Of a stretch of 24,771 nucleotides of DNA, positions 1 to 8,603 are shown one piece after another (positions within the stretch are counted from its first letter, which is position 1; each line of letters begins with the position of its first letter). Source of the DNA: JAGOLU01 sp037138475. GTDB taxonomy: Bacteria > Patescibacteriota > Microgenomatia > UBA1406 > GWC2-37-13. A model generated the notes under the pieces. That model made no database searches, was not told where the DNA came from, and saw nothing but the letters and a program-made list of their open reading frames with translations. The DNA lies in assembly GCA_037138475.1 (NCBI GenBank), contig JBAXII010000017.1, positions 1-24,771 on the forward strand, in the 5' to 3' direction. Made by a program: the position numbers and the translations under genes.

Positions 1-18
1 CCGTTATTACAATCCATA

Positions 19-50
19 TCTAGATTCTAGCATGAGAATGCTGGTCTAGA
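19..50 (-). terminator. Possible hairpin downstream of the comEA-like gene
   Basis: TCTAGA at 19-24 and 45-50 encloses AGCAT (29-33) and ATGCT (38-42). It lies about 50 nt beyond the stop of the minus-strand comEA-like gene, where a terminator would be expected. There is no clear T-run, so termination is only a guess. Nothing else is seen in bases 1-96. Confidence 0.3.
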
Positions 51-96
51 GCCTTGCTAATTGTGGAGATATCTAGGTTTTGGATGAGATACATGT

Positions 97-816
97 TTAC
101 AGCTCAATCTCGCTCTGTATAGCCTCAAAGAGTGATTTTTTTAGTATACCTTTGATTACTAAATCATCAAGTGTCTCATATGGCCTTGAGGAAATGATTC
201 GTTCAGCGGTGATCTTTCCTACCCCTTTCAGGCTTTCAATCTCCAGTGAGGAGGAGTTGTTTATAGAGATTTTTCTTGATATGGGTGCCTCACCAGAGGT
301 GTTGGGAGAGGATTTCTCACCTTGAGAGTAAGCGGATACAACCTTTGTCCTTTCGATATACAGACTCCGAGACGTTTCTAATATACTTGGTACATGTATC
401 TTTTGTTGGTCACCAATGATCGAGGAGAGATTGAAGTTGCGAGCAAAGAAACCTCGATCTGCCGATTCAGAAAGCCCCCCAGCCATCTTAATAGAACTGT
501 CCAGTCTCGAATTCACTGGCAATTTATACATATCTGGGTTTTGTACAGCGCCAGAAACATCGACGTATATGTATCCAACTTCTTGATCAGGCTGTTTCCT
601 CGTCCTTGCTTCGGGCAGTGTGACCGGAGTGAATTGTGCGTGAACACTATTTTTGTATATTTGTATAGAAATGATTGCACCAACCGTGGCGACAATGACG
701 ACTACATGGGGGAGCCACTTTGCTTTGGATAAAAGAAGCAGCTTGTCTTTTGCATCCTGATGATTTACACGCTCGAGAACTGCTTTTAGTTTGTCTCTAA
801 GCTCACTGGTTTCCAT
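97..816 (-). CDS. comEA: ComEA-like membrane-anchored DNA-binding protein (SLBB + helix-hairpin-helix)
   Basis: Likely the DNA receptor of natural competence, displayed outside the membrane to capture double-stranded DNA. The 239-residue protein has a basic cytoplasmic N-terminus, one membrane segment at about 35-52, an SLBB-like domain at about 81-144 (GYIYVDVSGAV is the typical opening), a Ser-rich linker, and a C-terminal helix-hairpin-helix at about 183-239 with the motif LKGVGKITAERII. This order and length are normal for ComEA, although the cytoplasmic N-terminal extension is longer than in many. Its start overlaps the end of the upstream 318-residue gene by 31 bp, so the two are probably co-transcribed. 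The dprA gene further along supports a DNA-uptake function. No ComEC or ComF is visible. The family call is firm; transport function is inferred. Confidence 0.85.
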   Translation of the reverse strand: METSELRDKLKAVLERVNHQDAKDKLLLLSKAKWLPHVVVIVATVGAIISIQIYKNSVHAQFTPVTLPEARTRKQPDQEVGYIYVDVSGAVQNPDMYKLPVNSRLDSSIKMAGGLSESADRGFFARNFNLSSIIGDQQKIHVPSILETSRSLYIERTKVVSAYSQGEKSSPNTSGEAPISRKISINNSSSLEIESLKGVGKITAERIISSRPYETLDDLVIKGILKKSLFEAIQSEIEL

Positions 817-1742
817 GCGCGGATATGCAAATGTCTAAATACCACGAAAGCTACCAAAGCAAAAATCAGTATAGCAATCAATATGCCCACAGTCAAAATC
901 CTCTCAGAAAGTACATAAAAAGAGGTAGAGGCATAGAGCAAAGAGCCATGTTGTCCGGGCATTTGCAGTTGTACTCTGGCACGATATATGCCTGACTCCA
1001 AACCTTCAGATCTAATTGCATATAGTGAACCAGGCAAACCTTGAGCAGAATGAATTTTTTCTTGACTTTGGGCAGCCAAAAAAATGAGCGGAATCGTAAC
1101 AATGTCTTTGGCACCACTTGGTCGTTCTATTCTTAATACTCCCTGGAGGTATGTACCCTGGATTCCAGTGTTGTGCACGATGAGGGACAACTCTTGGTGA
1201 TCGGTATCGAGTGAAATAAATCCACGGGGATTTCGAAACAGAGTGATTCGTGGCTGCATGTCGGTATAGCTGTCTGTTGTGATGCCAACTACTAGTTTGG
1301 TAATCACCTCTGGTTTGAGCTCAACATTGATCCCTTGTGAACTCTTGTGGAGGAGATCTTTTGGTGAAGCCACAAATTCGACCAGATAGTCCCTTTTTTC
1401 GATGGTTTCATCTCGTGCGCGGATTCGTATCTTGATTACTATTTCTTCGTCGTGTTCCAGCAGAAGTGGAGTACGCGAGTCAGGTCCGAATCGGTTTGAG
1501 CTCATGGCAACCAGGATCGAAGGATCATTTCTGGTTTCAAAAGTGAAATAGGTGGGGTCTCCAGCATTTTTAACTGTTATTTCGTGTGTATAGCTCGTTG
1601 ATGGTTTCAGCAGAATATGTGTGAACTTTGGTTCTATTTCAACTGAAATGCCGTCGATTGCATAGAGCGGACCGGTAAAAATAAATAGGGAATAAAAAAG
1701 GAGCGCAAATATAACAAAAAGTAAGCGTATTGAGCTTGACAT
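786..1742 (-). CDS. Secreted, C-terminally membrane-anchored beta-sandwich protein
   Basis: A 318-residue protein with an N-terminal signal sequence or membrane segment (about 5-27), an extracellular part predicted as two beta-sandwich-like domains (about 30-150 and 160-275), a C-terminal membrane helix (about 281-303) and a short basic tail. The opening phrase about 'SYTHEITVKNAGDPTYFTF' and the alternating hydrophobic strands resemble DUF916 / WxL-interacting-protein-like and other Ig-like surface domains, but I do not recognise a precise family. It is the first gene of the minus-strand pair with the comEA-like gene, overlapping it by 31 bp. It is divergent from the cupredoxin-like gene, with about 65 bp between the two ATGs. 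A role in the cell envelope is likely; a specific role is unknown. Confidence 0.65.
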   Translation of the reverse strand: MSSSIRLLFVIFALLFYSLFIFTGPLYAIDGISVEIEPKFTHILLKPSTSYTHEITVKNAGDPTYFTFETRNDPSILVAMSSNRFGPDSRTPLLLEHDEEIVIKIRIRARDETIEKRDYLVEFVASPKDLLHKSSQGINVELKPEVITKLVVGITTDSYTDMQPRITLFRNPRGFISLDTDHQELSLIVHNTGIQGTYLQGVLRIERPSGAKDIVTIPLIFLAAQSQEKIHSAQGLPGSLYAIRSEGLESGIYRARVQLQMPGQHGSLLYASTSFYVLSERILTVGILIAILIFALVAFVVFRHLHIRAWKPVSLETN

Positions 1743-1807
1743 AGCAACGAAATTATACTACCTTGAATGGTGTATACCAGGACACAATATCTCTGGCTAT
1801 TCCCTCT

Positions 1808-2293
1808 ATGAGATCAAATTCATTTATCAGTCCAGAAGGTGATGCTTTTTTGGTTGGAATCATAACCTTTATTGGAGTCATATTTGTGCTGTTTGTCATC
1901 CAGATAAACAAACCTGCGCCCATTCGTAAAGCCCTGAAGCCAAAGCCAGTCAATGCAGAGCTACGTCAAGTAAGCGCGGTGGCTGCTCCGACAAAAAGAA
2001 AGATACGGGTAGAGATAAGCTCTGCTGATGGATATGTCCCCTCAGCGATCTCGCTCCAAAAAAGCGAAGAAGTTCAGCTCATTTTTACTAAGGTTGCCAC
2101 CACAGAGGCGCATGGTGTATTTTTCCCTGCTCTTGATGAAAAAAGCTTTGTCATGCAAGAAGCTGATAAGGAAAAAACAGTTGATCTCGGGCCATTTGAT
2201 TCAGTAGGGACATATGAGTTTATGGAAAGTATGTACGATGCAGAAAAGGGCGAATTGCCGGATATACATGGAGTCGTAGTTGTTCGTGAATAA
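1808..2293 (+). CDS. Membrane-anchored cupredoxin-like domain protein
   Basis: I chose ATG 1808 over the upstream TTG at 1763. It gives a 161-residue protein with a membrane segment at about residues 15-33, followed by a Pro/Lys/Ala linker and a beta-sandwich at about 60-161. The pattern 'EAHGVFFPAL ... GTYEF ... IHGVVVV' follows the cupredoxin_1/EfeO-like fold. The cysteine usually found after 'GTY.F' and before the last His/Met ligands is absent, so a type-1 copper site is doubtful. Eight bases separate the stop from the next start, so it forms an operon with the 909-residue surface protein. No convincing Shine-Dalgarno sequence precedes the ATG. The fold call is moderately sure; metal binding is uncertain. 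Confidence 0.6.
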   Translation: MRSNSFISPEGDAFLVGIITFIGVIFVLFVIQINKPAPIRKALKPKPVNAELRQVSAVAAPTKRKIRVEISSADGYVPSAISLQKSEEVQLIFTKVATTEAHGVFFPALDEKSFVMQEADKEKTVDLGPFDSVGTYEFMESMYDAEKGELPDIHGVVVVRE

Positions 2294-2301
2294 ACAAGAT
2301 T

Positions 2302-5031
2302 ATGAGTGATAATAAATCAATTACGGATCGAGAACGTGAATCGGCAGGAAGCCAGGTTCGATCGATTATCTTGTACTTGGCGGTGGCCATGATTGCATCC
2401 GGATTTGTCATGTCGCTCATTCGAAGCGTAGCGTTGGATATCACAAAGTTTAGCTATGCCTACGGCAGGATCCTTGCAGAAAATCGTACTAAAAACCCTC
2501 CCTCTACCAGCACAGATAAATCTGACTCGACATTTGACGGCTCATTTCTTAAAAAAAGACTGAGTGAAACCATCTCAGGTATAAAAGAATTCGGGTCAAG
2601 TTTATATGCAAAGCGAGATAATAACCTTGACACTATGGTGGTGAAAAACAACGTGGCACAAGGTCCTTCCCCAACCACAGCTCCCGCTGCGTCTCCATCT
2701 CCACTTGAGGAGTCCACCATGGCAACACCAGAGGCGAATATCAACACGAATACCTCATCAAACAGCGCTGCCTTGAAGCCTTCTGAAACAGGCGCCTCAT
2801 CATCTGCAAGGCTCCCAATCAGAAATACTCCCTCATCTCCGACGGCGACATCAAGTGCATCAGTGCAAAAGGTACCAAATCCCACTCAAACGATATCACC
2901 TACAAACGGGCCAGAATTAAGCGGTACCAAGAAACCTGAGAGTATTCAGGCCATATTTGTAGATCCTGTGATACGTGTGTGTAGCTACCAACCAAAAAAA
3001 TATCAAGCAAAGGGAAAAGTGGACATGCCGGCAGGGAGAATAGCGAGTTTGAAAATCACGTGGCAGGTCGCCTCAGCCGAATCAAAGCAATCCCTCCTCA
3101 ATGTCGTAGATTTTGGGTTGGTCAAATCAGGTGACCCTTTTAATACTGAAATTCCCTGGCCTGGCATAAAGCCTCAAGATAAGAAAGTACAGGTATCACT
3201 AACGGCCCAGTTATATGATCGAAAAACTGCTCAGGCTCTTTTGATAAAACCTGCGGAGTCAAGCTATCTGTGGGAATCCTCTTCAACCTGTCCACCTCCC
3301 AAAGAGGCGAAACCCGCCATCACGCACCAACTTTCTATAACCAATGTATCAAAGGATAAGTCCGCTCCAGACACATACGTCATCTCGTATCGCGGATTTA
3401 TAAAAAATACAGGAAATGTGGCTATTGATGATCTCAAATCAACTCAACTGGTACGGAATACTGAAGCAACATTTGTATCAGCACAGAAAACTGAGGGCCT
3501 CAGTGCTTTCCGTCAGAATAAGGCGACGTTCACTCCTGAACCACTTCAACAGGGGCAGACGTGGGGCTATGTGACAGTGGCGCGCGTGGTAGCCAAAGAT
3601 CTTGGAATCATATGTAGCGAACTTGAGAGCGAGGCTCTATTTGATGAAAAATCAATTACGGCTCCAAAATCAAGATCGTGCTTTGATTTGACTGAGAAGT
3701 ACAGCAAAAAGCGATATGTATATGTGAAACCCACTCTGTTTTGTCCGGTAAATACAACCAAAATACAACGTGGAGTGAGTACGATATTTACCGATCCAAA
3801 AGATAAGTTATTGCAGGCTGTTCTTGAGTCGGCGACAGGCTACTATCGAGTGGATCTCGAGGAAGGGTCTGAGGCAAAAGTAAAAACACAAATTGGCACT
3901 GTCGACCTCACCCTTGTCAGCGACACTACGCAGCTTGCTAAAACAGTTAAGTACGACGTGAACGCAAACACATTTGAGATATCTTTCACCAGCACTGACA
4001 AAGGCATTTGCGCACCTGAGATCACCGCATCTGGCTCTGCATCAACAAACTCTCGCCTAAAACCACTTCCTACCGTGACTCCAACTCCCACTCCACTCCC
4101 CACAGGCACGCAATCATATATCGGGGGTCATATATGGAGCGATACCAATAAAAATGGTATACAAGATGATGGCGAGGAATCCATTTCTTCGATATATACC
4201 CAGATTTTTAACTGCACTGATGCCCTCGTTGCCCTAAAAACTATCAGGACAAGCAGTGATGGTAACTATAAATACGAGGGTCTTCAGCCGGGATGTTTCA
4301 AAATACGTGTGTTTGCCCCAGCGGGATACACCATGTGTACGAACAAGGCAGCAGAATCAGGATCAAAACCGACCAAAGACTCAGATGTATATGTGACGGG
4401 TGAATCTGACGCGATTACATTGACTACCACGAGTCTCACCTCAACGGTTGATGCCTGTCTCATAAAAGGTACCCTTTCCACAGATCTATCACTGAGCATG
4501 AACGCAAACAACCTACATCCTCAACTGTGGGAAAACGTCACTCACATCATCACCGTGACCAATGAGGGTACGTATGATGTGACGGGCACAAAGGTCAAAC
4601 TGCACATACCATCTGGGCTCCTCTATGTGTCTCATGAAATAGTGGGTGATGTAGTAGAGGCGTACGACCAACATGAGGGCACGTGGAATGTGGGTACCGT
4701 AGAAGCAGGCGACTCGAAGACATTAAAGTTGGTTCTCAATGTGATATCTAGTTCAAATATCTCAAGTACAGCCGAGATATCTCAGATGACAGGAACAGAT
4801 GCAGATTCGACACCCAACAACCAAATCACCACCGAAGACGACTATGGATCTATCACCCTTTCGCTGGCGGGGCAAGTACAGGGAATCAGTGATGTTCGCA
4901 CGCGTGCAGAAAAAGGATGGTCAGAGATGCCAAGTTTGATAGTAATATCAGCCTTTGTTGGACTGTGTATGGGAGCGGTGGCGATTGAAGAATCTCGAGT
5001 GCATTCCCGCCGGGAATCCCATCAGAGATAA
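2302..5031 (+). CDS. Large cell-surface protein with SdrD B-like and DUF11 domains
   Basis: A 909-residue protein. Residues 1-20 are polar, about 22-45 form a membrane helix, and about 110-215 are a Pro/Ser/Thr/Ala-rich linker typical of a wall-spanning stalk. About 215-590 carry beta-rich repeats, and 'TPTPTPLPT' makes a second short linker near 592. About 605-705 match an SdrD B-like/Cna-B-type domain ('GGHIWSDTNKNGIQDDGEE' with a Ca-binding-like Asp run). About 725-855 match DUF11 ('DLSLSMNANN', 'ITVTNEGTYDV'). A second membrane helix (about 878-897) is followed by a basic tail, giving a sorting-signal-like end, but no LPxTG motif is visible. It probably acts in adhesion or as a surface scaffold. 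A sortase lies about 1.3 kb downstream. It follows the cupredoxin-like gene by 8 bp. Confidence 0.75.
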   Translation: MSDNKSITDRERESAGSQVRSIILYLAVAMIASGFVMSLIRSVALDITKFSYAYGRILAENRTKNPPSTSTDKSDSTFDGSFLKKRLSETISGIKEFGSSLYAKRDNNLDTMVVKNNVAQGPSPTTAPAASPSPLEESTMATPEANINTNTSSNSAALKPSETGASSSARLPIRNTPSSPTATSSASVQKVPNPTQTISPTNGPELSGTKKPESIQAIFVDPVIRVCSYQPKKYQAKGKVDMPAGRIASLKITWQVASAESKQSLLNVVDFGLVKSGDPFNTEIPWPGIKPQDKKVQVSLTAQLYDRKTAQALLIKPAESSYLWESSSTCPPPKEAKPAITHQLSITNVSKDKSAPDTYVISYRGFIKNTGNVAIDDLKSTQLVRNTEATFVSAQKTEGLSAFRQNKATFTPEPLQQGQTWGYVTVARVVAKDLGIICSELESEALFDEKSITAPKSRSCFDLTEKYSKKRYVYVKPTLFCPVNTTKIQRGVSTIFTDPKDKLLQAVLESATGYYRVDLEEGSEAKVKTQIGTVDLTLVSDTTQLAKTVKYDVNANTFEISFTSTDKGICAPEITASGSASTNSRLKPLPTVTPTPTPLPTGTQSYIGGHIWSDTNKNGIQDDGEESISSIYTQIFNCTDALVALKTIRTSSDGNYKYEGLQPGCFKIRVFAPAGYTMCTNKAAESGSKPTKDSDVYVTGESDAITLTTTSLTSTVDACLIKGTLSTDLSLSMNANNLHPQLWENVTHIITVTNEGTYDVTGTKVKLHIPSGLLYVSHEIVGDVVEAYDQHEGTWNVGTVEAGDSKTLKLVLNVISSSNISSTAEISQMTGTDADSTPNNQITTEDDYGSITLSLAGQVQGISDVRTRAEKGWSEMPSLIVISAFVGLCMGAVAIEESRVHSRRESHQR

Positions 5032-5035
5032 TCTC

Positions 5036-6139
5036 TCAAAGTGATAGCGCTCCTGTCATAGTCCTGGTGAGCAGACCTCGTATCTCCATGCTAGATATTT
5101 GAGTGGTGATCTGACTTATCGAAACCTCAAGTGCGTGGGCTAGTTCATCTGGATAGATATCTCGGTGGATTTGAATATATTCGTATATTTTTTGCTCCAG
5201 TGGGTCGCTAAATGTGGGTGTTTTGGATATCCCCTGTGCAGTACTCATACCAAAATCACCCAGAATATCTCCTGCCTCGGTAACCATATGTGCGCCTTGT
5301 TTGATAAGGAGAAGGGGAGCCTCGGAAAGGGGAGAGGAGACTTGTCCGGGTACTGCATATACGTCTTTGCCCTGGTCTGCTGCAATACGCGCAGTTATAA
5401 GACTCCCGGATTTTGCGGTTCCTTCGACTATAACAACAGCACGACTAATCCCCGCCACCAGACGATTTCTTGCTACAAAATAGCCAGGTATGGGTTGAGT
5501 TCCAGGGGCAAATTCTGAAAGGATGACAGAGTCGGAGTCACAGATGCGTTTGTATAAGTGCTCATTTTCCTGAGGATAAATCACATCCACTCCACACCCA
5601 AGTATGGCTATAGTTTTGCCGCCCGCATCCAATGCTGCCATATGAGCGATAGCATCGATGCCAAGGGCCATGCCACTCACGATAGTTACCCCATTTTTTG
5701 CCAAATCATATGCAATGGTATTCGTGATCTCCCGTCCATAGGAGGAATGTTTGCGGCTCCCGACTATAGACACCAAGACAGAACTAAAAACCTTGACTAG
5801 CTCTGGATCAGTTAGCTTGGATGATATGTAAAGACATATTGGTGGGTCACTGATCTGTAGTAAAGAGGGGGGATAGAGTGGATGAGAGCGGTTGATCACC
5901 CGAATAGATTTCTCTTGATACTCCGCAAGCAATTTTTTTGGATTACACGTCTGGCGAAATCGAATGAATGAATGTGCAGCGTGAGCTGGGAGATTGTCCA
6001 GTATGATTTGCTCTTGAGCCTCAAACGCCCTTTTTGAAGTGCCAAACACCTTACGCATAATCGAGTATCGTTGTGGACCAATCCCAGGAGCGCAGGAAAA
6101 CGCGAGGTCGGCAAGGAGTTCATCCATATCCATATGCAC
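5036..6139 (-). CDS. dprA: DNA-processing protein DprA
   Basis: DprA binds incoming single-stranded DNA and loads RecA during transformation. The 367-residue protein has an N-terminal helical (SAM/HhH-like) region, a Rossmann-like DprA/Smf core with 'SIVGSRKHSSYGRE', 'IVSGMALGIDAIAH', 'TIAILGCGVDVIYP' and 'SGSLITARIAADQG', and a C-terminal winged helix (about 300-367). These are the standard family motifs at usual spacing. The start is ambiguous: Met1, Met3 and Met5 all precede ELLADLAF, and Met5 (6127) may be the real one. It converges on the 909-residue gene with only 4 bp between stops. tRNA-Arg is divergent from its 5' end. With the comEA-like gene it indicates a transformation pathway. 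Confidence 0.95.
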   Translation of the reverse strand: MHMDMDELLADLAFSCAPGIGPQRYSIMRKVFGTSKRAFEAQEQIILDNLPAHAAHSFIRFRQTCNPKKLLAEYQEKSIRVINRSHPLYPPSLLQISDPPICLYISSKLTDPELVKVFSSVLVSIVGSRKHSSYGREITNTIAYDLAKNGVTIVSGMALGIDAIAHMAALDAGGKTIAILGCGVDVIYPQENEHLYKRICDSDSVILSEFAPGTQPIPGYFVARNRLVAGISRAVVIVEGTAKSGSLITARIAADQGKDVYAVPGQVSSPLSEAPLLLIKQGAHMVTEAGDILGDFGMSTAQGISKTPTFSDPLEQKIYEYIQIHRDIYPDELAHALEVSISQITTQISSMEIRGLLTRTMTGALSL

Positions 6140-6184
6140 ACTATAGCAAAGTCATTGCTTGCTTTGGTTGGTACAATATGTCTA

Positions 6185-6258
6185 GCCGTCGTAGCTCAAT
6201 TGGATAGAGCAGTCCCGTCCTAAGGGAAAGGTTGGAGGTTCGATTCCTCTCGATGGCA
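6185..6258 (+). tRNA. tRNA-Arg (anticodon CCT)
   Basis: A 74-nt cloverleaf. The acceptor GCCGTCG pairs with CGATGGC (one G-U), the D arm is GCTC/GAGC, and the anticodon loop GTCCTAA gives anticodon CCT, which reads AGG. The T arm is GGAGG-TTCGATT-CCTCT and the discriminator is A. Only four of five anticodon-stem pairs form (27-43 is G-A). CCA is not encoded. A TACAAT box at 6172-6177 suits a start just before the gene. The sortase start lies 27 nt downstream, so read-through is possible. Confidence 0.92.
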
Positions 6259-6285
6259 CTACCACGCTGGTAGATTTTTCAAACC

Positions 6286-7044
6286 ATGACAAAACATACC
6301 ATTTCATTCAAAGATTACCTACATGCCTTTGGCGACCGTATGTTTGTCCGGAGACTGATGTTTAAGACACTGGGTAACTTTTTGATACTCATCTCTCTAT
6401 TTTTTACCTTTAAAACATTTTATGAGCCGCTCGTGGCAGAGGCCACCTATTTTATTGAATCAAAGATCATCCAGAAACAATATGTGGTGGCTGATGGATC
6501 AACATCCCCAAACCAACCCCAAAATCCTCTTCCCATAGCAAAAACTCCTCCCGTGAGCCAGTTCGCTCGGTTTTTTAATATCGCCCAAGTCGAGACGATT
6601 ACTCCAGTAAATACCGAGTTTGCGATAGTTATCCCAAAAATAGCTGCAAACTCACCCATACTCCCCAATATTAATCCAGGAGATGAGCGCGAATACTTGA
6701 GCGCGCTTCAGCAGGGCGTGGCGCATGCGGCGGGGACGAACTTTCCGGGAGGTGGGGGACATGTGTTTTTGTTCGCACACTCAACGGACTATGTATGGAA
6801 TGTAGACGCGTACAATGCGGTATTTTATCTTCTCTACAAACTGGAGCCAGGGGATGAAATATACCTCTATTATCAGGGCAGAAGATATATCTATGTGATG
6901 GAGAGCAATACAGTGGTTGACCCAGATCGAGTAGAGTATCTGACTCGCGAGACCAACGACGAGTTTCTCACGTTGCAAACCTGTTGGCCACCAGGAACCA
7001 CACTCAAAAGACTCCTCGTCTTTGCGAGACTCAAGGCGAACTAA
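6286..7044 (+). CDS. Sortase family transpeptidase
   Basis: Sortases cut a C-terminal sorting motif on secreted proteins and join them to the cell envelope. The 252-residue protein has a membrane helix near residues 27-46, a linker, and a sortase beta-barrel at about 108-252. The catalytic residues are visible: His165 in 'FLFAHSTD', Cys233 in 'TLQTCWPPGT' and a basic pair ending in Arg242 in 'LKRLLVFAR'. The TLQTC form fits class D/E-like sortases. The 909-residue surface protein nearby is a possible substrate, though it has no LPxTG motif. tRNA-Arg precedes it closely, and a hairpin-rich convergent gap follows. The family call is firm; class and substrate are not. Confidence 0.9.
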   Translation: MTKHTISFKDYLHAFGDRMFVRRLMFKTLGNFLILISLFFTFKTFYEPLVAEATYFIESKIIQKQYVVADGSTSPNQPQNPLPIAKTPPVSQFARFFNIAQVETITPVNTEFAIVIPKIAANSPILPNINPGDEREYLSALQQGVAHAAGTNFPGGGGHVFLFAHSTDYVWNVDAYNAVFYLLYKLEPGDEIYLYYQGRRYIYVMESNTVVDPDRVEYLTRETNDEFLTLQTCWPPGTTLKRLLVFARLKAN

Positions 7045-7237
7045 GGGCACGCCCGCCACGTCTGACGTGGTGGATGTGGTCCTTTGTGGCGGACCCGGTC
7101 TTGCAGTGTAGATTATGTCAATTCCGTGAGCGCCCTAGGTCACATCTCGATATAAATATGGATACAACATGTATGAGAGATGTGACACAAAAGGCCGTAA
7201 ACCAAAATAGGTGGATAGATTATTTTGGTACGAGCCC
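7045..7237. terminator. Hairpin-rich convergent intergenic region
   Basis: Three inverted repeats lie in tandem between two convergent genes. They are CCACGTC/GACGTGG (7056-7070, extendable to nine pairs with one G-T), GTCACATCTC/GAGATGTGAC (7139-7148 and 7177-7186, ten perfect pairs around a 28-nt loop), and ACCAAAATA/TATTTTGGT (7201-7209 and 7221-7229, nine perfect pairs). In addition CTAAGGGC at 7041-7048 is repeated inverted at 7234-7241, each copy covering a stop codon. The third hairpin is a likely bidirectional terminator. The roles of the others are unknown. Confidence 0.55.
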
Positions 7238-8539
7238 TTAGAGTATCCCGATGGCATAGAGATCTCCATACACATTCAACTCAGGATTTAGATTCGTAAG
7301 TATGAGCAGCCTCCCATCGCTCACCATAGCAAAAAATAGGGTATCAAAAGGACCTGAGTACACTTTCTGCTTATTGAGCCCATCAAAGTCAGCTATATTG
7401 ATCGATTTGCCCTCATCAAACACGAGGTTTTTTGAGTTTGGGTGAAAGATAATGCGATTTCTTACGTTCGATTTCTTGTCAGAGACAAGGTAATTCCTAT
7501 CTTCTTTTATGTCGTAGACATAGACCTGCTTCTTTTCCAGGGTACGAAACTCCTCAGTTTGGTTACTGCCGATAAGTGGGGTGGCTAGGATGGGTTGCAA
7601 AGTCGCAGTCGCAGTGGCCTCATACAGCACTTTAGTCTTGTCGGGGGATATGTCCAGGATCCGCGTGTTGTTTTTGATAAATGCTCCGAGTGGCTTTTCA
7701 AGGCTCCCTGTCAAGGTGAGCAGTTGCTTTTCCTTTTGTTGGGTCCATGCATCTATTAGACTTTCTACTGTATCGGTAATATTAAGTGGACCTACGTTAG
7801 AATCGTCGATATTCACCAATACTGCTTTTAGATACGTCGTAGGAACTTCGTATTTCGGATAGTACTCGGTATGGTGGACTGATGGGGTGGGATTGGCACG
7901 ATTCGGATCCAAGACAAAAACTGCCATTTGCTTCCCATCGGGAGCGAGGATAAACTCGAGATCATTTGGCGCAACTTCAGGATCAATATCGGTATAGGAG
8001 ATGATTTTTTGCAAATTTGGCAACAAAGATACCATTCTTCGACCTGCATCATAGATGTATATGCCCGCCTCAGACCCGACAAGCTCCGCTTCGGAGCTTG
8101 AAGGCACAGGAGTGTCGACCAACAATGACTTTTTACTACTAAACAAAATGACTTTATCTGACTGAGTTCCGAGCGGGACTGCCTTTGCGATGCCGATATT
8201 CGTCAACGGTGTCAGCGACGAGGTGATGGGGTAGAGTGTCGCAGCGAGGCTTTGGACGATCTCTCCCCTGATTTTCACCTTTTTTTGCCAGGGGAAATAT
8301 CCTTCCTTTGATACGGTAAATACGTACTCGCCCGGTGAGAGGTTTAGGTTCAGGTCGGTGATTCCTTTTAATTCACCATTGACGTATACTTTGGCCGAGC
8401 GGGGGACCGATGCCACCGAGACGAGCCCCGTCGAGGTGAGCGTGCTATTTGCGATGTCAAGTCGATATCCTCTGGCAAAAGCAATAATGGATACACTTGA
8501 GATGACGAAAAAGACTATTGTGACAATCCGAGTAATCAT
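7238..8539 (-). CDS. PEGA-domain membrane-anchored protein with propeller-like C-terminal part
   Basis: A 433-residue protein. An N-terminal membrane helix (about 3-24) leads to a PEGA domain (about 38-105; 'SVPRSAKVYVNGELKG' then 'LSPGEYVFTVSKEGYFPW'). This is followed by about 320 residues of repeating beta-strands with motifs such as 'IFHPNSKNLVFDEG', 'APDGKQMAVFV' and 'ISPDKTKVLYEA' that look like WD40/TolB-type propeller blades. PEGA proteins are usually surface or periplasm-side proteins; a precise role is unknown. It is divergent from the nucleotidyltransferase gene (64 bp gap) and convergent with the sortase. PEGA is confident, the propeller moderately so. Confidence 0.75.
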   Translation of the reverse strand: MITRIVTIVFFVISSVSIIAFARGYRLDIANSTLTSTGLVSVASVPRSAKVYVNGELKGITDLNLNLSPGEYVFTVSKEGYFPWQKKVKIRGEIVQSLAATLYPITSSLTPLTNIGIAKAVPLGTQSDKVILFSSKKSLLVDTPVPSSSEAELVGSEAGIYIYDAGRRMVSLLPNLQKIISYTDIDPEVAPNDLEFILAPDGKQMAVFVLDPNRANPTPSVHHTEYYPKYEVPTTYLKAVLVNIDDSNVGPLNITDTVESLIDAWTQQKEKQLLTLTGSLEKPLGAFIKNNTRILDISPDKTKVLYEATATATLQPILATPLIGSNQTEEFRTLEKKQVYVYDIKEDRNYLVSDKKSNVRNRIIFHPNSKNLVFDEGKSINIADFDGLNKQKVYSGPFDTLFFAMVSDGRLLILTNLNPELNVYGDLYAIGIL

Positions 8540-8603
8540 TTGGAATAGTATACCACGTTCATTTATAAAAAATACGTAGGCAAGGCAGGATATCTAAATC
8601 AAT

